64,000 nt of DNA from positions 124,001 to 188,000 of the forward strand of contig JAECYW010000004.1 of NCBI GenBank assembly GCA_023014335.1, written 5' to 3'. The notes beneath the pieces were generated by a model. That model had not been told where the DNA came from, did not search any database, and saw only the letters and a list, made by a program, of their open reading frames with translations. Below, one piece after another: positions 34,510 through 45,754 of this stretch. Position 1 is the stretch's first letter, and each line of letters opens with the position of its first letter. This DNA is from Galerina marginata. Its lineage: Eukaryota > Basidiomycota > Agaricomycetes > Agaricales > Galerinaceae. Position numbers and translations under genes: made by a program.

Positions 34510-35118
34510 GCCATCCGGGGAGCGGGGCCCTGAGCAATTTTATCAGGCCGATGAAATATTGATTATGCGGCCCCCAAGAAAAACTGTATGTGTTCTGACG
34601 ACCGCGTAATCGGGGGCCGCAACAATAATCAGCTGGTAAGAACGGCACCCAACCAATATTTATGCTGGCCGCCGCGGTGCCCAACCGGCAGCCGTCCTAA
34701 AATATAGTCAATACCCAGCGGGTCCCGATTAGTACGTCCACCCTAACGGTGCCCGACCAATATTTATGCTGGCCACCGTGGTGCTCAACCGGCAGCCGTC
34801 CTAAGATATAGTCAATACCCAGCGGGTCCCCGTTAGTATGTCCACCCGTAACGGTACCCAACCAATATTTATGCTGGCTGCCGCGGTGCTCAACCGGCCG
34901 CCGTAATAGAAAATTGCAATTCCGGCGGGTCCCCGTTAGTGGGAGAGCCCTGTCCGATCGGACCCGTCTCATATGCTACTTCGTAGCCAATCCGATCGGA
35001 TCCATCTCTTATGCTACTTCCTAACAAAATTGATCGGTCCGACTCAACCCGTTTACTATGCTACTTTTTTGATCGGTGTATTTCTGTATACTATGTACTT
35101 ATACTACTGTCCCATGTG
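34510..35118 (-). repeat. Right terminal inverted repeat of the KDZ element
   Basis: Inverted counterpart of 15990-16510. It holds three copies of the 'ccaatatttatgctggc' subterminal unit (near 34655, 34760 and 34862), against two on the left. The ends therefore differ by one unit of about 105 bp. Confidence 0.88.
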
Positions 35119-35125
35119 GCCTTTA
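35119..35125. repeat. 7-bp target-site duplication (right) of the KDZ element
   Basis: GCCTTTA, identical to 15983-15989. Confidence 0.85.
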
Positions 35126-38100
35126 GACGACGCTTCCACGAGAGCTTGCCCTCCCTTTTCATTCAGGTCCACCCCGTTCTCGAGCAGCGTCTTTACCAGC
35201 GCATCGTCACCATTATCTGTTGCAAGCCAGAGTGCATTTGTTCCCTCTGCATTCACGTCTGCCCCGTTCTCGAGCAGCATCTTCACAACCGCGTCGTGAC
35301 CTTCACACACCGCTGCCCGGAGTGCGGACCTATTTTCTCCTCCCTGTGCATCCACGTCCGCCCCGTTCTCAAGCAGCAACTTCACTACGGCCTCGTGGCC
35401 ATTATACGAGGCTTGCTGGAGTGCGGATCCATATTGTCCTCCCCATGCATTTACTTCCGCTCCGTTTTCGAGCAGCATTTTCACGACTGCCTCGTGACCT
35501 CCGGACGACGCCTTCTGGAGTGCGGACTCGTTTTTCAATCCACCCTGTGCATTCACCTGGGCGCCCTTCTTGAGTAGCGCTTCAACGATTGCTTTGTGAC
35601 CTCTAGACGATGCTGCCTGGAGCGCAAACCCATCTTCTCCTCCCTGTGCATTAACGTCGGCCCCCTTCTCGAGTAGGTGATATATCATTTGTTCCAATCC
35701 AGCCACTGCAGCGTAATAAAACGGTGAACAAACTTTGGTTTTGTCCATTGAGAGGTTCTCCGCGTGATGCCATCGCCAGGGCGGGATATCAATGTTCCAT
35801 ATTCGAACCCAATTTGTGAAGGAAGCACCTTCGGTTATGAAAAGTCGTGATACCGACTCCACAACACTGCAATGCATCCCTCCAGATTTTGCGTGGTCAA
35901 TCCAATACCTGGCTGCATACCGCGCAAGTGGGGAGTTTTCAAGCGTAGCCTTCGCTAGGGGCTCAAATGAATTAAATTGTAACAGGTAGGCGACAGAGAT
36001 TTCCGAAATTTTCGAATGAGCGGCTTTCTCATTGATGCGGAAATTCTTCTCAACGCGCTCAGAGAGAAGATACTCTTTTACGGAGAAATGAGAGAGTTTC
36101 ACAGTTCCTGTTCGAGTGTCAACAAAGGCTAGATCACCGGATTAAGCTAGGAGTGTATACCTTCCGATTCGGTAACAAAATTTGAGCACCGTACCAGTAT
36201 ATCCCGTGGGTTTGTATATCGTTTTGTTGCGTCAAAAGCAGGACCATCTTTTGCATTAAAATTCACCGTAACAACATCTGCGATTTCGGCGACTTTCATT
36301 GGACGCTTGGAAAAGGTCAACCACTCGAGGAAAGTCCTTGTGTCGGCACGATATTTCCCGTCGATCGCCTGCAGCATTCGCTCATAAATTTCGTCTAAAC
36401 CCTTTGGTAGGTTCTTCATTTGCGCCCATATCTCGTATTCACTCAGACATTTTTCCAACTCGGCAAGCTGTAGCGCAACCCATCGAAACCTTGTTGTACA
36501 ATATCAGTGAGAATTTCATGCAATAGATTGCTTGGAGACGCCGACGTACGATCCTCCTGCGTGCCATGCCAAGCGAGACTTTATCTGCTTTCGAATATTT
36601 TCGTCGTACCCTTTGAGTTTTGATTCCATTTGACCCTCGAGATACTTGATGATGTCTTTGTTTGCAGTCGACTCTCCAACATCAATAGCACATGGGTTAC
36701 ATGTGCCGAAAACCTTTTCAATGTCTCGTTCAGGGCGACTGGTGACCATTATGTGAAGGTTGTCCACTGCTCGATCTGGATCTGCGAAGAGCTCATTAAT
36801 CCAAACCAGTGTCTCTTCGCGGTCAGCACATTCGTCCAGAGCATCAACCACAATATAAGCGTCCGGAAAAGCATTGAGAATATGGTATAGAACATCGTGC
36901 AGTTGATTAAGCGATGGTTGCTGATGGCTTCCACAGCGTTTATGTAGATCTGCTAATTCAGTAGGTATACCACCTCGCCGATAGGAGAGCTGTGAAATGA
37001 GGGATCGGATAAGGTTCTCGTGAAGTTGTAGGGTTTTCTGGGAATCCCTTCCGTCGAAGAAGAAATATGCGAATCCAACTTGCGGATTTTGTTGGAAGAG
37101 CTTATTTATTACTGAAGAGCTGAGAAATCGGCTCGTCGACCTTGCTCGCTTACCATCTATGAGGGAAAGACCTACCAAAGAATGCTTTTACCGCTTCCCG
37201 CTATATAATTGTTTAGGTATCCAGTTCTAAGAGCCTACCGGGATACTTACCCTTCCCCTTAATCCAAAGGAACCCAGGTTTTTCCATCCAGTCTAGGAAT
37301 TGCATTCCGTCGAGTAACCAGGTGCAAGTTCCGCGCTGCCGTTTCTTGTCCGCTTCGTTGTAATTTCTGGAAGTGTCAGGAGGGGACAGCCAGCTCCGGA
37401 TTTTTCCGGCTGAGGAATCCGAAAGAGTTAATTTTAATTATCAAAAATATCTGGAAGGTGAAGTACCCAGCTTGTCATCTTTAATTATCTCCAACGTTTG
37501 TCCTACGCCCAATTTAAATGGATTAGAGAGAGGACTCGTCAAATAAATAGAAATGTACTCGTTTGTTGCAGCTCAGCCTTGATCTCCTTCACTTGAATGT
37601 TCGTATCAAGGTGGAGTCTACTGTAAAAGTTGTCTTTCAGAACGACGCAACTTTTGCGACATATATCGATACGTGATTTCAAGTCACCAGGCATCTGGAT
37701 TCTGACGGTTCGCCCTACAAACAAGTCATCGTTAAACTTGATTATGTCAAGAGTCAAGCGGTGGGGAATAGGACGGAAGTACCTGCCCAAGATAATTTAG
37801 TATATTCATGAATAAGCGATGCGACCTGTAGAGATTGACGGCTGATCTCTTCGATAACCTTGGTCGTATCTGGGATTTCTGGAAGATTAGGAACCGTACT
37901 TGCAGTACCCAACAATTCACGCAAGGTGCTGGCCAGCTCTCGGATGGATTCATCTTGGAGATCCGTTTCCTGTACCGGCCTGCTCGAGTAATATTCAACA
38001 GTCAAATCAGTTCGGTCAACATCTTATTGGACTAATTCACCTGGTAGAGACTAGAAACAATAGTCCACGATGCGTTGAGTATCGGGTGTGCCTGATCACG

Positions 38101-38852
38101 ACGATCAACCAATTACCATAAAGGTCGTTCGACAGAGGTTAATGCCGTACCTTGGAAAGGTGGTCCATAACAGTCTTAGTTAATTTCAAGACTTGCCCGA
38201 GCGTCGAGATAGCGCTCGCCACGGCGTCATTGCTTGCCAGGCGAGAGATATCGGCGTCAACCTTTTCCATGAATTGTTTGATGTAGTCCTTCCGATTCGG
38301 GAATGGGAGACAAGGTTATCTTCATTTTGATAGGAATCGCTTTTCCGGTCTTATCATCAGATCGAAACCGGCGCCTAGTAAAGTCGTCTTGAACATGAAT
38401 AAATGGATGTAGAGAACGGTGCTTACTATTTTCGAGTAAGTCTACGACTTTCCCTTCATACCGACCCACGAGATCATTGAATAGATTAACTTCCTTGAAT
38501 CCGCGGTAGAGCTCGACCTTCACCGTTGACGATGGCTCGAACCAGCTGATTCCAAAAGGTGAATGTCGACTGAGAGGTCAATAGAAAGGGCAAGACCTAC
38601 ATTTCATTGTCTGCATTCCATTCCCATCTGAGGACTGACGAGTTTGGCTTGGACTTTGTAGATTTGGCAACTTCCTTGTCGGCCACATAAATCTGCGCCG
38701 AGTAACTTGATCGTGCCCGCCATTTCCCACTTTGAACGTTGCCCTCAACTTCGATATCTACACAAGCGGTCAGTGGAAAACAAAGTCATGGTAGTTATCG
38801 CGTACTTACTTCTTAGGATTGCGCAAAGTAGCAACGGTTCATGGGTGGCCAT
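35119..38852 (-). pseudogene. 5' part of a C2/NACHT/ankyrin NLR gene, cut off by a transposon
   Basis: The start is the ATG at 38852 (MATHEPLLLC). After a short first exon comes a C2-like region (IEVEGNVQSGKWRA; YSAQIYVADKEVAK). Next is a helical N-terminal domain common in mushroom NLRs (VLKLTKTVMDHLSK, then HPILNASWTIVSSLYQ and SLIHEYTKLSWAG). The NACHT NTPase follows, with Walker A GKAGSGKSIL (split by an intron near 37205), FFFDGRDSQK, Walker B YIVVDALDECAD and VTSRPERD. GGSFRWVALQLAELE is restored by splicing out an intron near 36560-36500. The winged-helix-like region ends KLSHFSVKEYLLSE, and about seven ankyrin repeats follow. The last, EASSKGHM, breaks at the transposon end and resumes at 15989. 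All splice sites looked usable, so the insertion is the only evident lesion. NLRs of this type are thought to act in non-self recognition and cell death. Confidence 0.85.
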
Positions 38853-39125
38853 CTTCGGGTGCAAGGCGAACTATGATGGTCAGGGAAGAAGATGGGATAG
38901 ATGAACTCGAATCTAGCATGCACCGCCTCGTGGTACAGCCCACAAACGGGATTTTCCGAATTTACATGAGGAGGATAATCCGTGGGTCACGACTCGTTGG
39001 TCAATGTCAGAATACATAGCCGGGTAATTAGCGCAAGAATGACCTGGGAGGCTTACACATCTATCAGGCTCCGGAGGTCGGATTTGACGAGGAATCCGAA
39101 AGATAATAAGTTTGGCTTCGTCGAT

Positions 39126-39236
39126 TTCAAAAAAATTGATACAGGTTTACGTCTACCAAGATCTAGAGAACGGAACTACGAGTGGGATATGAGTAGAAGT
39201 CCGCGTAAAATCAGCAGGGGCGGAACGACCTTGTAA
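39126..39236 (+). pseudogene. Possible ISWI fragment in opposite orientation
   Basis: The plus-strand frame reads FKKIDTGLRLPRSRERNYEW. This resembles the segment of ISWI remodellers that follows the acidic linker (consensus around GLNWIxPSKRERxxNY). In an intact ISWI it would come directly after the piece found at 39540-40010, but that piece is on the minus strand. The match is short and could be chance. Confidence 0.3.
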
Positions 39237-39539
39237 AGCATTCGACGAATGACGGGAACTGATGTTGCTTCCAGTTTGTCATCCTTCAAGACTGGCTCAA
39301 GACCGGCTCGTGGGTGACGGCGGGGTTGTCATTGAGTTACAGTAGGGAGGAAGTTGAGTCGTATGAACATTGGTATCAAATGAACGAGAGTCGACAAACA
39401 TCAAGCTCACGATCTTGAAGTATCGCCGGCTCGTCGGATGGAAGTCCTCTAGATAAAACACGCTGTCGACGTTTCAGATGATGCCGTAAAGGACATGAAG
39501 ACACCGATATCGGTATCTTCTGCGCGGTTAACGGTTTCG

Positions 39540-40010
39540 AGAGATGTTTTCTGCAACGAGGATTAAGGAATTAGCATCACAAGTCCTCGAAACGAACGAG
39601 AGAAAGAGAAAACAAAAGTACCGTGAACGGAAGTTCTCGCCGTCCCATTGCTGCCCGGATACGCCAGGGTAAGATTTCTGAGGTCTGAGGTTCATCTCTT
39701 CGTACTTGCTGTTCAGCTTGATCGTACGCTCTTCGCCGCGCTGAATGATGACATCGATGTCTTCGTAGATGAGTTTATGCACTGGTAGATGAACGTTGAG
39801 TTGTAATGTTATCCAACGATTTATCCTTATTCGCCGCTGCTACGAGCGCATCCGTTAGCCAGCTTTAACAACGAACAGTCAAACCTACATACTTTTCGGC
39901 TGTTGCGTATGAATCTGCTGAATAAACCAATCGACCCCACCTCAGCTTTCGCGCAGGCATAGTCAATCATCCGCTCTTTAACCTGGCCATAGGAAGAAGG
40001 GCCTGGGTAA
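39540..40010 (-). pseudogene. Relic of an ISWI-type chromatin remodelling ATPase
   Basis: On the minus strand three short blocks follow one another in the order seen in the C-terminal part of the ISWI ATPase: QVKERMIDYACAKAE with WLIQQIHTQQ (canonical ERMIDRAxxKLxLDxLVIQQ), ANKDKSLDNI (canonical NKDELLDMI), and HKLIYEDIDVIIQRGEERT followed by LNSKYEEMNL and GQQWDGENF (canonical DDIDxIIxRGEERTxELNxKYE). Stops and frameshifts lie between them, and the helicase domains upstream are absent. ISWI enzymes slide nucleosomes; this copy cannot. It lies just upstream of the split NLR gene, in a region rich in rearrangements. Confidence 0.6.
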
Positions 40011-42027
40011 TAGCCTGAAAGACGGCTTGGGGATTTCTAATATAACCCGAAATCAGAAAACGTCAAGATAAGTCACGATAAGAAAAAGAATGGAAGGATT
40101 TGATAAAATAAGTATACGAAGGAAAGGCCGGAATAAAAAGAATACGCACCAACCGTTACATATGATAAAGCATCTAAGTCAAACTCCAGCCAATCACATG
40201 CGCGACCAAACGCGTACTAACTCAAAAGATACACTTCTTGTTCTCCAGCTTCATGAAGTCGTTTTCAATCTACTAGAGTAGAACAAAATCAGAATATGCA
40301 CATATGCGGGTTATTAGATAGGCAGAGAGGGAAAAAACGCACCTACAATACCGCCACTGAATCCCCAAACAATGTCGCGAGTTCCTCGCCCTCGTGCTGC
40401 TAGCGGGTTGTCAAGGGTGAGTGTCATGCCTGAGGCCCGAGTTCTTGATTAGCGGCACGTTCGTTCCCTACTCAGTTCTTAAAGGTTGAGTCGACACGAT
40501 GGGGGCGAGGGTGTAAGGCTACATATAGTAGCTGTCGGTCTCGTTGACACTCGATGGGAGTTACGACTTGTGCCTATTTGTTTGGCCGACGGCACGTGGT
40601 GTTGTCGACAGTGCTTTCGCACGATTTGGAATTTATTCTTGCACGTCTTCCTTGCGAGTCCTTGCCTTTGCCTAGATCGAACCTGACGTAGGACTAGGTA
40701 TACTTTGTCATCGACATGATTCTACCGCTCTTTTCACTTGGTCTGGGCATGAAGAAACCACAAAACAGCCGAAGAGAAGTTTCAGGAAATGTTTGGCCTT
40801 TGTTTACTCGACTTTTCTTACTCGTTCCAGATTTCATCCCAGCTTTGACCTGCCCGCCTGCTTGATGACTTTCCCAGAAATTATCTGCTCTTGTTTACGA
40901 CTCCAGGTTTGGAGCACACATCTCAGACAAACGAGAAGTCATACTTTCTTCCGTCTCAGCTTTCAGTGTCCTGGCTATCGCTGTCTCGGTCGCTATGAAT
41001 CGACCTCGATCCACACATGGTCTCCAGTGTATTTCTGGTGCCCCATCACCTGCCTCCACTTTGTTGTCTCTTTTTAATTGTTCTTCTCACCTTATCCGAG
41101 CTCGTTAGTCAGTGTCCTTCTCCCCGTTTGGCCCAGGAAAGCCCTACAGACAGTTAAACACAACGCAAGTCCAGAAAGCAGAATCCGTTCATGACTTTTG
41201 TGGAGTTTTCCACCTCTCACGCTCTCCTAGTTTCAACCCACTATACAACAGGTGCTGACGGTGGGTTCCAGATGAGAATAGGACGAGAAACGCGATAGAG
41301 ATTTGTTTCTCACAGCATTGTACGTTGTTTTCTTTGTTTGTTTTTCGATATTCACTTTTATTTTTGTGGCAAGGGGTCCTTGTTGACACTGACCCCACCG
41401 CCAATTTTATTCAGTGATGGCTTGATAATGTTTTCATTACATGCACTGGGAAGCACACCTCTCGAACACTTCTTTGGGCATTGACTTCCCAGGCACAGGC
41501 TGATATGATGGTAATTGAATCCAATTAAATCTAGGCAGAATCCAGTGGCTGGGCCAAAAAGACCTGGCCAAAGATTCGCCCTCGATGCTGAAGAACCTTA
41601 GAGGCGCTGGCTAGGTAGAATGTTGGCGACTGAATCGTCTCGTCTGGCCCGATCTAGGCTTTTGATCCGGCACCCCCGCTTCCGGAAGTCGTTTAACTAC
41701 TCGAGTACTGTAATATTCGACGACCGCCTAAAAATAGGAACTAGTACATCCTCGCCAACTCCACCATGACCCAAACACGAATGCTAGTTGTACGTCTCAG
41801 CCGATATGGTTCTTAAGCATCGAAGGCTAGACTCCCAGTCGGAACTATAAGCTTCTATTAAACTTCGGCACCACTCGCGCGTCATCTTTCGGTACGCGTC
41901 ATGAATCATTCCCCAGACGAAAAATTGAATAGTTATTTTATATATATAAAGGTGCTATTGACAGCTTTTATCACCCATCGTCTTCACCTCCCTCTACCAC
42001 AGTTATCCAAAGATTACCACTGCCGTC
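40011..42027. other. No gene recognised
   Basis: Short frames only. The longest (40793-41077, plus) has no recognisable motif. An AT-rich block with 'tatatatataaag' at about 41940-41950 lies 75-90 bp upstream of the next gene and may be its TATA element. Confidence 0.5.
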
Positions 42028-42885
42028 ATGTTCCGCAACCGTAACCACAATGGAGGCTCTCTGACAACTTCCAATAACGACACCCTGGCGGGGCATCGTC
42101 ACAGGGTCGCTCGAATCGTTCTTTCCTCGTTACTCGTACGTCCATCGATCGATATATATTTCGAAGGTGGTACTAACCAGTGTCATTATTGCAACCATTT
42201 CAGCTCGCCTCGGCGCTCGTTCTACTTGGACTGACTGCCCGACGAATCCATTTTACGAGGACCTTCTCGGGAGGATCTGGTGAGTAATTTCTCCCATTCT
42301 TCTTTTGCTTGGTGCATGGTCCTGACTGACTTTCTGTCGATTAGAGGGCCTCGTCGTAGAGTTGCTCATCACTTCAATCCTAACCATCATCCTCTCGATA
42401 TTGCTGTAGGTGTTTCAATGCCCTGTCTACCCGTCAACTTTGGTAATCGTAGCTGACATATCCCTTCCAGCATCCTCTCACTTGTTCGGGCATCTAACAT
42501 CGGATTCATGCGCAAATTCATCGAACTCGGATTCCTTCTCCTTATCTGTCTCATGTCCCTCGTTGGCGCCGCCATCGCGTCCGTGAGTAACCCAGTCTTT
42601 CATGTTTCGCTCAGTTCATGACAAACCTTTTTGACCTCGCACCCACAGCATCATTGGTCGGAAGTCAACGAATGCGGCGGGTTCTTCGCCTTCAATGAGT
42701 GCCGTCTCGTTCAGGCCATTAGGGCATTTTCTTGGATCGTCTTCGTGCTTACGTCGATACTTGTCGTGCTCCGCCTGGTTAATTGGCGTCGGGATAACGA
42801 TAACCCTAGTCCTGGTTACTACAACGGACAAGGAAAGCATGCCACTGGCGCTATTCCCGCCTCTAATACTGGTGCCGTCGTCTGA
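42028..42885 (+). CDS. Four-helix (MARVEL-like) membrane protein, five exons (about 178 aa)
   Basis: ATG at 42028 (MFRNRNHNGGSL). Exons about 42028-42135, 42204-42279, 42345-42405, 42471-42582 and 42649-42885 join in phase with GT-AG introns of about 65 bp. The protein has four hydrophobic segments: VLSSLLLASALVLLGL; LLITSILTIILSILLILSL; LGFLLLICLMSLVGAAIA; and AFSWIVFVLTSILVVLRLV. A short loop with two cysteines (NECGGFFAFNEC) precedes the fourth helix, and the hydrophilic C-terminal tail ends GAVV. This layout and loop cysteine pair fit the MARVEL-type proteins common in fungal plasma membranes, which organise membrane domains. The assignment rests on topology only. A TATA-like sequence sits just upstream. 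Confidence 0.75.
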
Positions 42886-43205
42886 TTTATTCCTCTGTTC
42901 GCATTTAAGTTACTTTCCTCGTTTATCTACCATGCAAGTTAATTTTCATAGCTGTTCAAATTTTGTACGATATTTTAGTTCGTCAATCCTATATCAAATT
43001 ACGGTTCGCTGAAGCTCCTTTGTATGCAACCAATGACCGTTGTTATCACCATTCAGCAAAAGAAAGACTAGTCCTAGCTAGTGAAATCAACCTCAACGTT
43101 GAACCAACCCAATCCTAATTTCACTTTCATCTTCACCGTCTCGATTACCGCCGCCGCCAATGCCTCTGATATTCCCCAATCTCACCCTAACTTTGTCACT
43201 CTACT

Positions 43206-43625
43206 TCAACATCCATCGTTAAGTAGACCGTCAAAAACATCTGGAATCCCGCCAGCAGAAGCTGCAGCCAAAAGGTGGAGTGGATCCCCAATATCAAAGA
43301 TCCCTCCTTCCATTTCCAATTTCGTTTCTTCCCGCTGCCGTGTCCGGGATGTAGAAGCCTGGTCCGAGGAATTTTCTTCTGTAGGTGTGCTTGTAGGAGT
43401 GCTGTGGGAAGATTCCGAGTCTGGCACTGTATGTTTCGTATCCTGGTGCGCGTCCCGCTTCTGCATTAGGATGTAAGAAGTGATTAATACTGAAGCTATT
43501 CCAACGCCGGTGATGGGGAGAAGGGATAACGTGAGGATACCCGGTTGGATGGAAAACCCAACCGTCGTGACGCTGAGCACCCCTTTTAGGTCACTTGCCT
43601 TGCGGGCCATCGCAGTGCGCGGCAT
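43206..43625 (-). CDS. Single-pass hypothetical protein (139 aa)
   Basis: An uninterrupted frame from MPRTAMARKASDL has one hydrophobic helix (LPITGVGIASVLITSYILMQ). A Ser/Thr/Glu-rich, probably disordered segment (ESSHSTPTSTPTEENSSD) and a short C-terminal stretch ending LLNDGC follow. It lies on the opposite strand to the MARVEL-like gene, tail to tail. No family is recognised. Size and sequence are plausible for a real protein, but no intron or homology supports it. Confidence 0.4.
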   Translation of the reverse strand: MPRTAMARKASDLKGVLSVTTVGFSIQPGILTLSLLPITGVGIASVLITSYILMQKRDAHQDTKHTVPDSESSHSTPTSTPTEENSSDQASTSRTRQREETKLEMEGGIFDIGDPLHLLAAASAGGIPDVFDGLLNDGC

Positions 43626-43824
43626 GTACGAGACCTATTTGAGCCCGAGTCGACTCACCAAACATGCACTAACCAAGAGCCAAGTTTCCGGACCGGGTTT
43701 CCTCTATCACGTTTGTTGAGCTTTGCCTCCGACTTTCAACGTTCAACTTTTGCCATCTTAAGACCTTGGATGTCCGCTCCCTCGACGCCTCAAGAAATGT
43801 ATAGGAAGTGATACACAGGGTGTA

Positions 43825-44670
43825 GAAGATCCGCAAGGTACGTCGTGACTGAGCGAGTCGCATAGACTGGTTTCACTTCCCTCCTTTTCATCGCCCAACC
43901 CGCAACTTACCCATTCCTAATAGTTCCATCCACAACAAGATCGTAAACCTAACACATCGTGCACCTTCTTTCCAACTGGAAGGCTGTGGGCTAACATTTG
44001 GATTCGCAGACGGATAAGCGGGGCGGCGGAACACAAGGGGAGACCTAAGGTATAGGAGACCCACTGAGTACGTCGTGAAATGAGTCTATGCGACTCGTTT
44101 CACTTCCCTCCATGTCGCCGCCCACCTGCAACTTACTTATGATGAACAGCAGCCACCATCTTATTTCACAGGTCCTCCCCCTTCACGCCTCAACTAGTGT
44201 ACTGTAAGTATTTTTATTTTTCTCCTTTGCTTCCTACTAATCTTTTATAACTTTACAGATCTTCACGACGCGAACAATAGCAATCTATAACATGTTGTGC
44301 GCCCTGCGCCCTTCCAACTTGAAGGATGTGGGCCAACATTTTGTATCTACGATCCCGAACGCTTTGGGGGCGGCCAAAACACGAGGATATACTTGTGGTG
44401 GAAGACCCACAAGGTACGTCATGAAACGACTTGTTTCATTTCCTTCTTTTTTGTTACCTAACTGTAAGTCACCTATCGAGGCCAGGTACACCCCACTACG
44501 ACGTCGTGAACGTGAATGACCAACAAATGGCACCACATTGCTGGGTCAAAGTTTGGATTCGCGGACGGATAGGCAGGGAGACGGAGAACAAGCGGAGACC
44601 CACTGAGTACGTTGTGAAACGAGTCTACGCGACTCGTTTCATTTCCCTCCTCGTCGCCGCATAACTAGCC
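43825..44670. repeat. Cluster of four related repeats with an ACGAGTCGCG-type palindrome
   Basis: Blocks beginning 'gtacgtcgtga' and running through an inverted pair of the form GTGAAACGAGTC...GACTCGTTTCAC occur near 43838, 44070, 44413 and 44608. Each is preceded by 'agacccac(t/a)gag'-like sequence and followed by 'tccctcc' and 'cgccgc'. Some units also share 'tttggattcgcagacggata'. The same palindrome occurs inside the KDZ element at 31113-31144. Confidence 0.65.
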
Positions 44671-45754
44671 ACTAACTTGTAATGAACAGTACCCACCGCT
44701 GGCACGCTGCACATCACTTCGGCTTCCGATAACGACACAAACTCTCCAACCACACGCCGCTTTTTCCACCATATCCATGTTGATCCTAAACGAACGCAAT
44801 CGATACTACAAGTACCAGCCGCTGTTTAATGCTGCTGGTACTTCTGTGGCTCAATAGCACTAATGCAGGCAGGAGGTGATGCGGCTGATGCCAGCAGCCA
44901 CGGTGGGCATTACACCGAGCCTGAGCCTCTTTGCTCGTAGCAAGCTCGTAGTTACCTCCCGCCTTGAATGTTGCCTCCACATCAAGTATGTGGTGCTGCT
45001 ACCAGCATCGCCGCCCCTAGTGTCGCTGCGATTTCGAATTTCCAGTTCAAGTAAGTAGTGTTATTTACCTCAATTCAATTTATTATTTGATGATCTTTCG
45101 TTTGTTTTTTGCTAAGCATTCCACTAATGCGATTCCAAACTAATCTACGACTAACGGAAGTGGTTCCAACTCACATAATGTGTCGCATTACCTCTTCCTC
45201 GTCATTATTCGCTAGAGGCGCGTGGAACTAGAGGCCATAACCGAGGTAAGAACAGTTATTCCAATGTTATAATCATTGATTAGCGCTTTTTCTGCCTAAT
45301 TTCTTGTAAATTTATCGATGTTTCACTGCCTATGCACCAAATATACGTGTCTATCTCAATGGTTCGTAGGTAAACCTTCAGGTACCTGTAAATAGCCCGC
45401 CATAGCGGGTGGGCTCAAAGCTACCCTTTCTGAAACTATAGATTAAGTAGATATGATATGGGTATGGGCTTACAAAGAGATTTTCTGGAAAATTGTTATG
45501 GTAAACATTTCCCACCCTTCCGTTCCAAGATCTTGTCGATTGCATCATTCCTCCTCTTACCCCAAAAACTTTAATCAAACTAATAGGCTATAGAAGGCAT
45601 TGGAATTATGTGTTGGGGCAGTCGGGGCGACGACAACAGCTCGGAGAATTGCTGGAGAGAATGCCAAACACATGGTGTGAATGCATTACCATAACGGGGG
45701 CTAAGGTACTTAACCGTGAGAACGGAAACTGAACTGTGGTACAAGAACGATCCC

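Larger units (their letters stand above)
15990..35118. mobile_element. 19.1-kb KDZ-type DNA transposon carrying five genes
   Basis: The element starts CACATGGGACAG and ends in its exact reverse complement. The terminal inverted repeats are identical except for one base over about 360 bp and remain recognisable, with gaps, for about 520-600 bp. It is flanked by the direct duplication GCCTTTA and sits inside an ankyrin-repeat coding exon. It holds a KDZ transposase gene (18191-22322, minus), an acidic-tailed gene (16767-18136, minus), a basic HMG-like gene (22879-24752, plus), a cysteine-cluster/coiled-coil gene (24992-26963, minus) and a proline-repeat gene (27164-28817, plus). A 5.55-kb non-coding foldback region (28915-34465) follows. 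Near-identical ends and open coding frames suggest a recent, possibly still competent insertion. Confidence 0.88.

Noticed and set aside
15990..35118. The two terminal inverted repeats as an assembly artefact
   Set aside because: An exact 7-bp target duplication, in-frame rejoining of the host gene and a different number of subterminal units at the two ends all argue for a real insertion.
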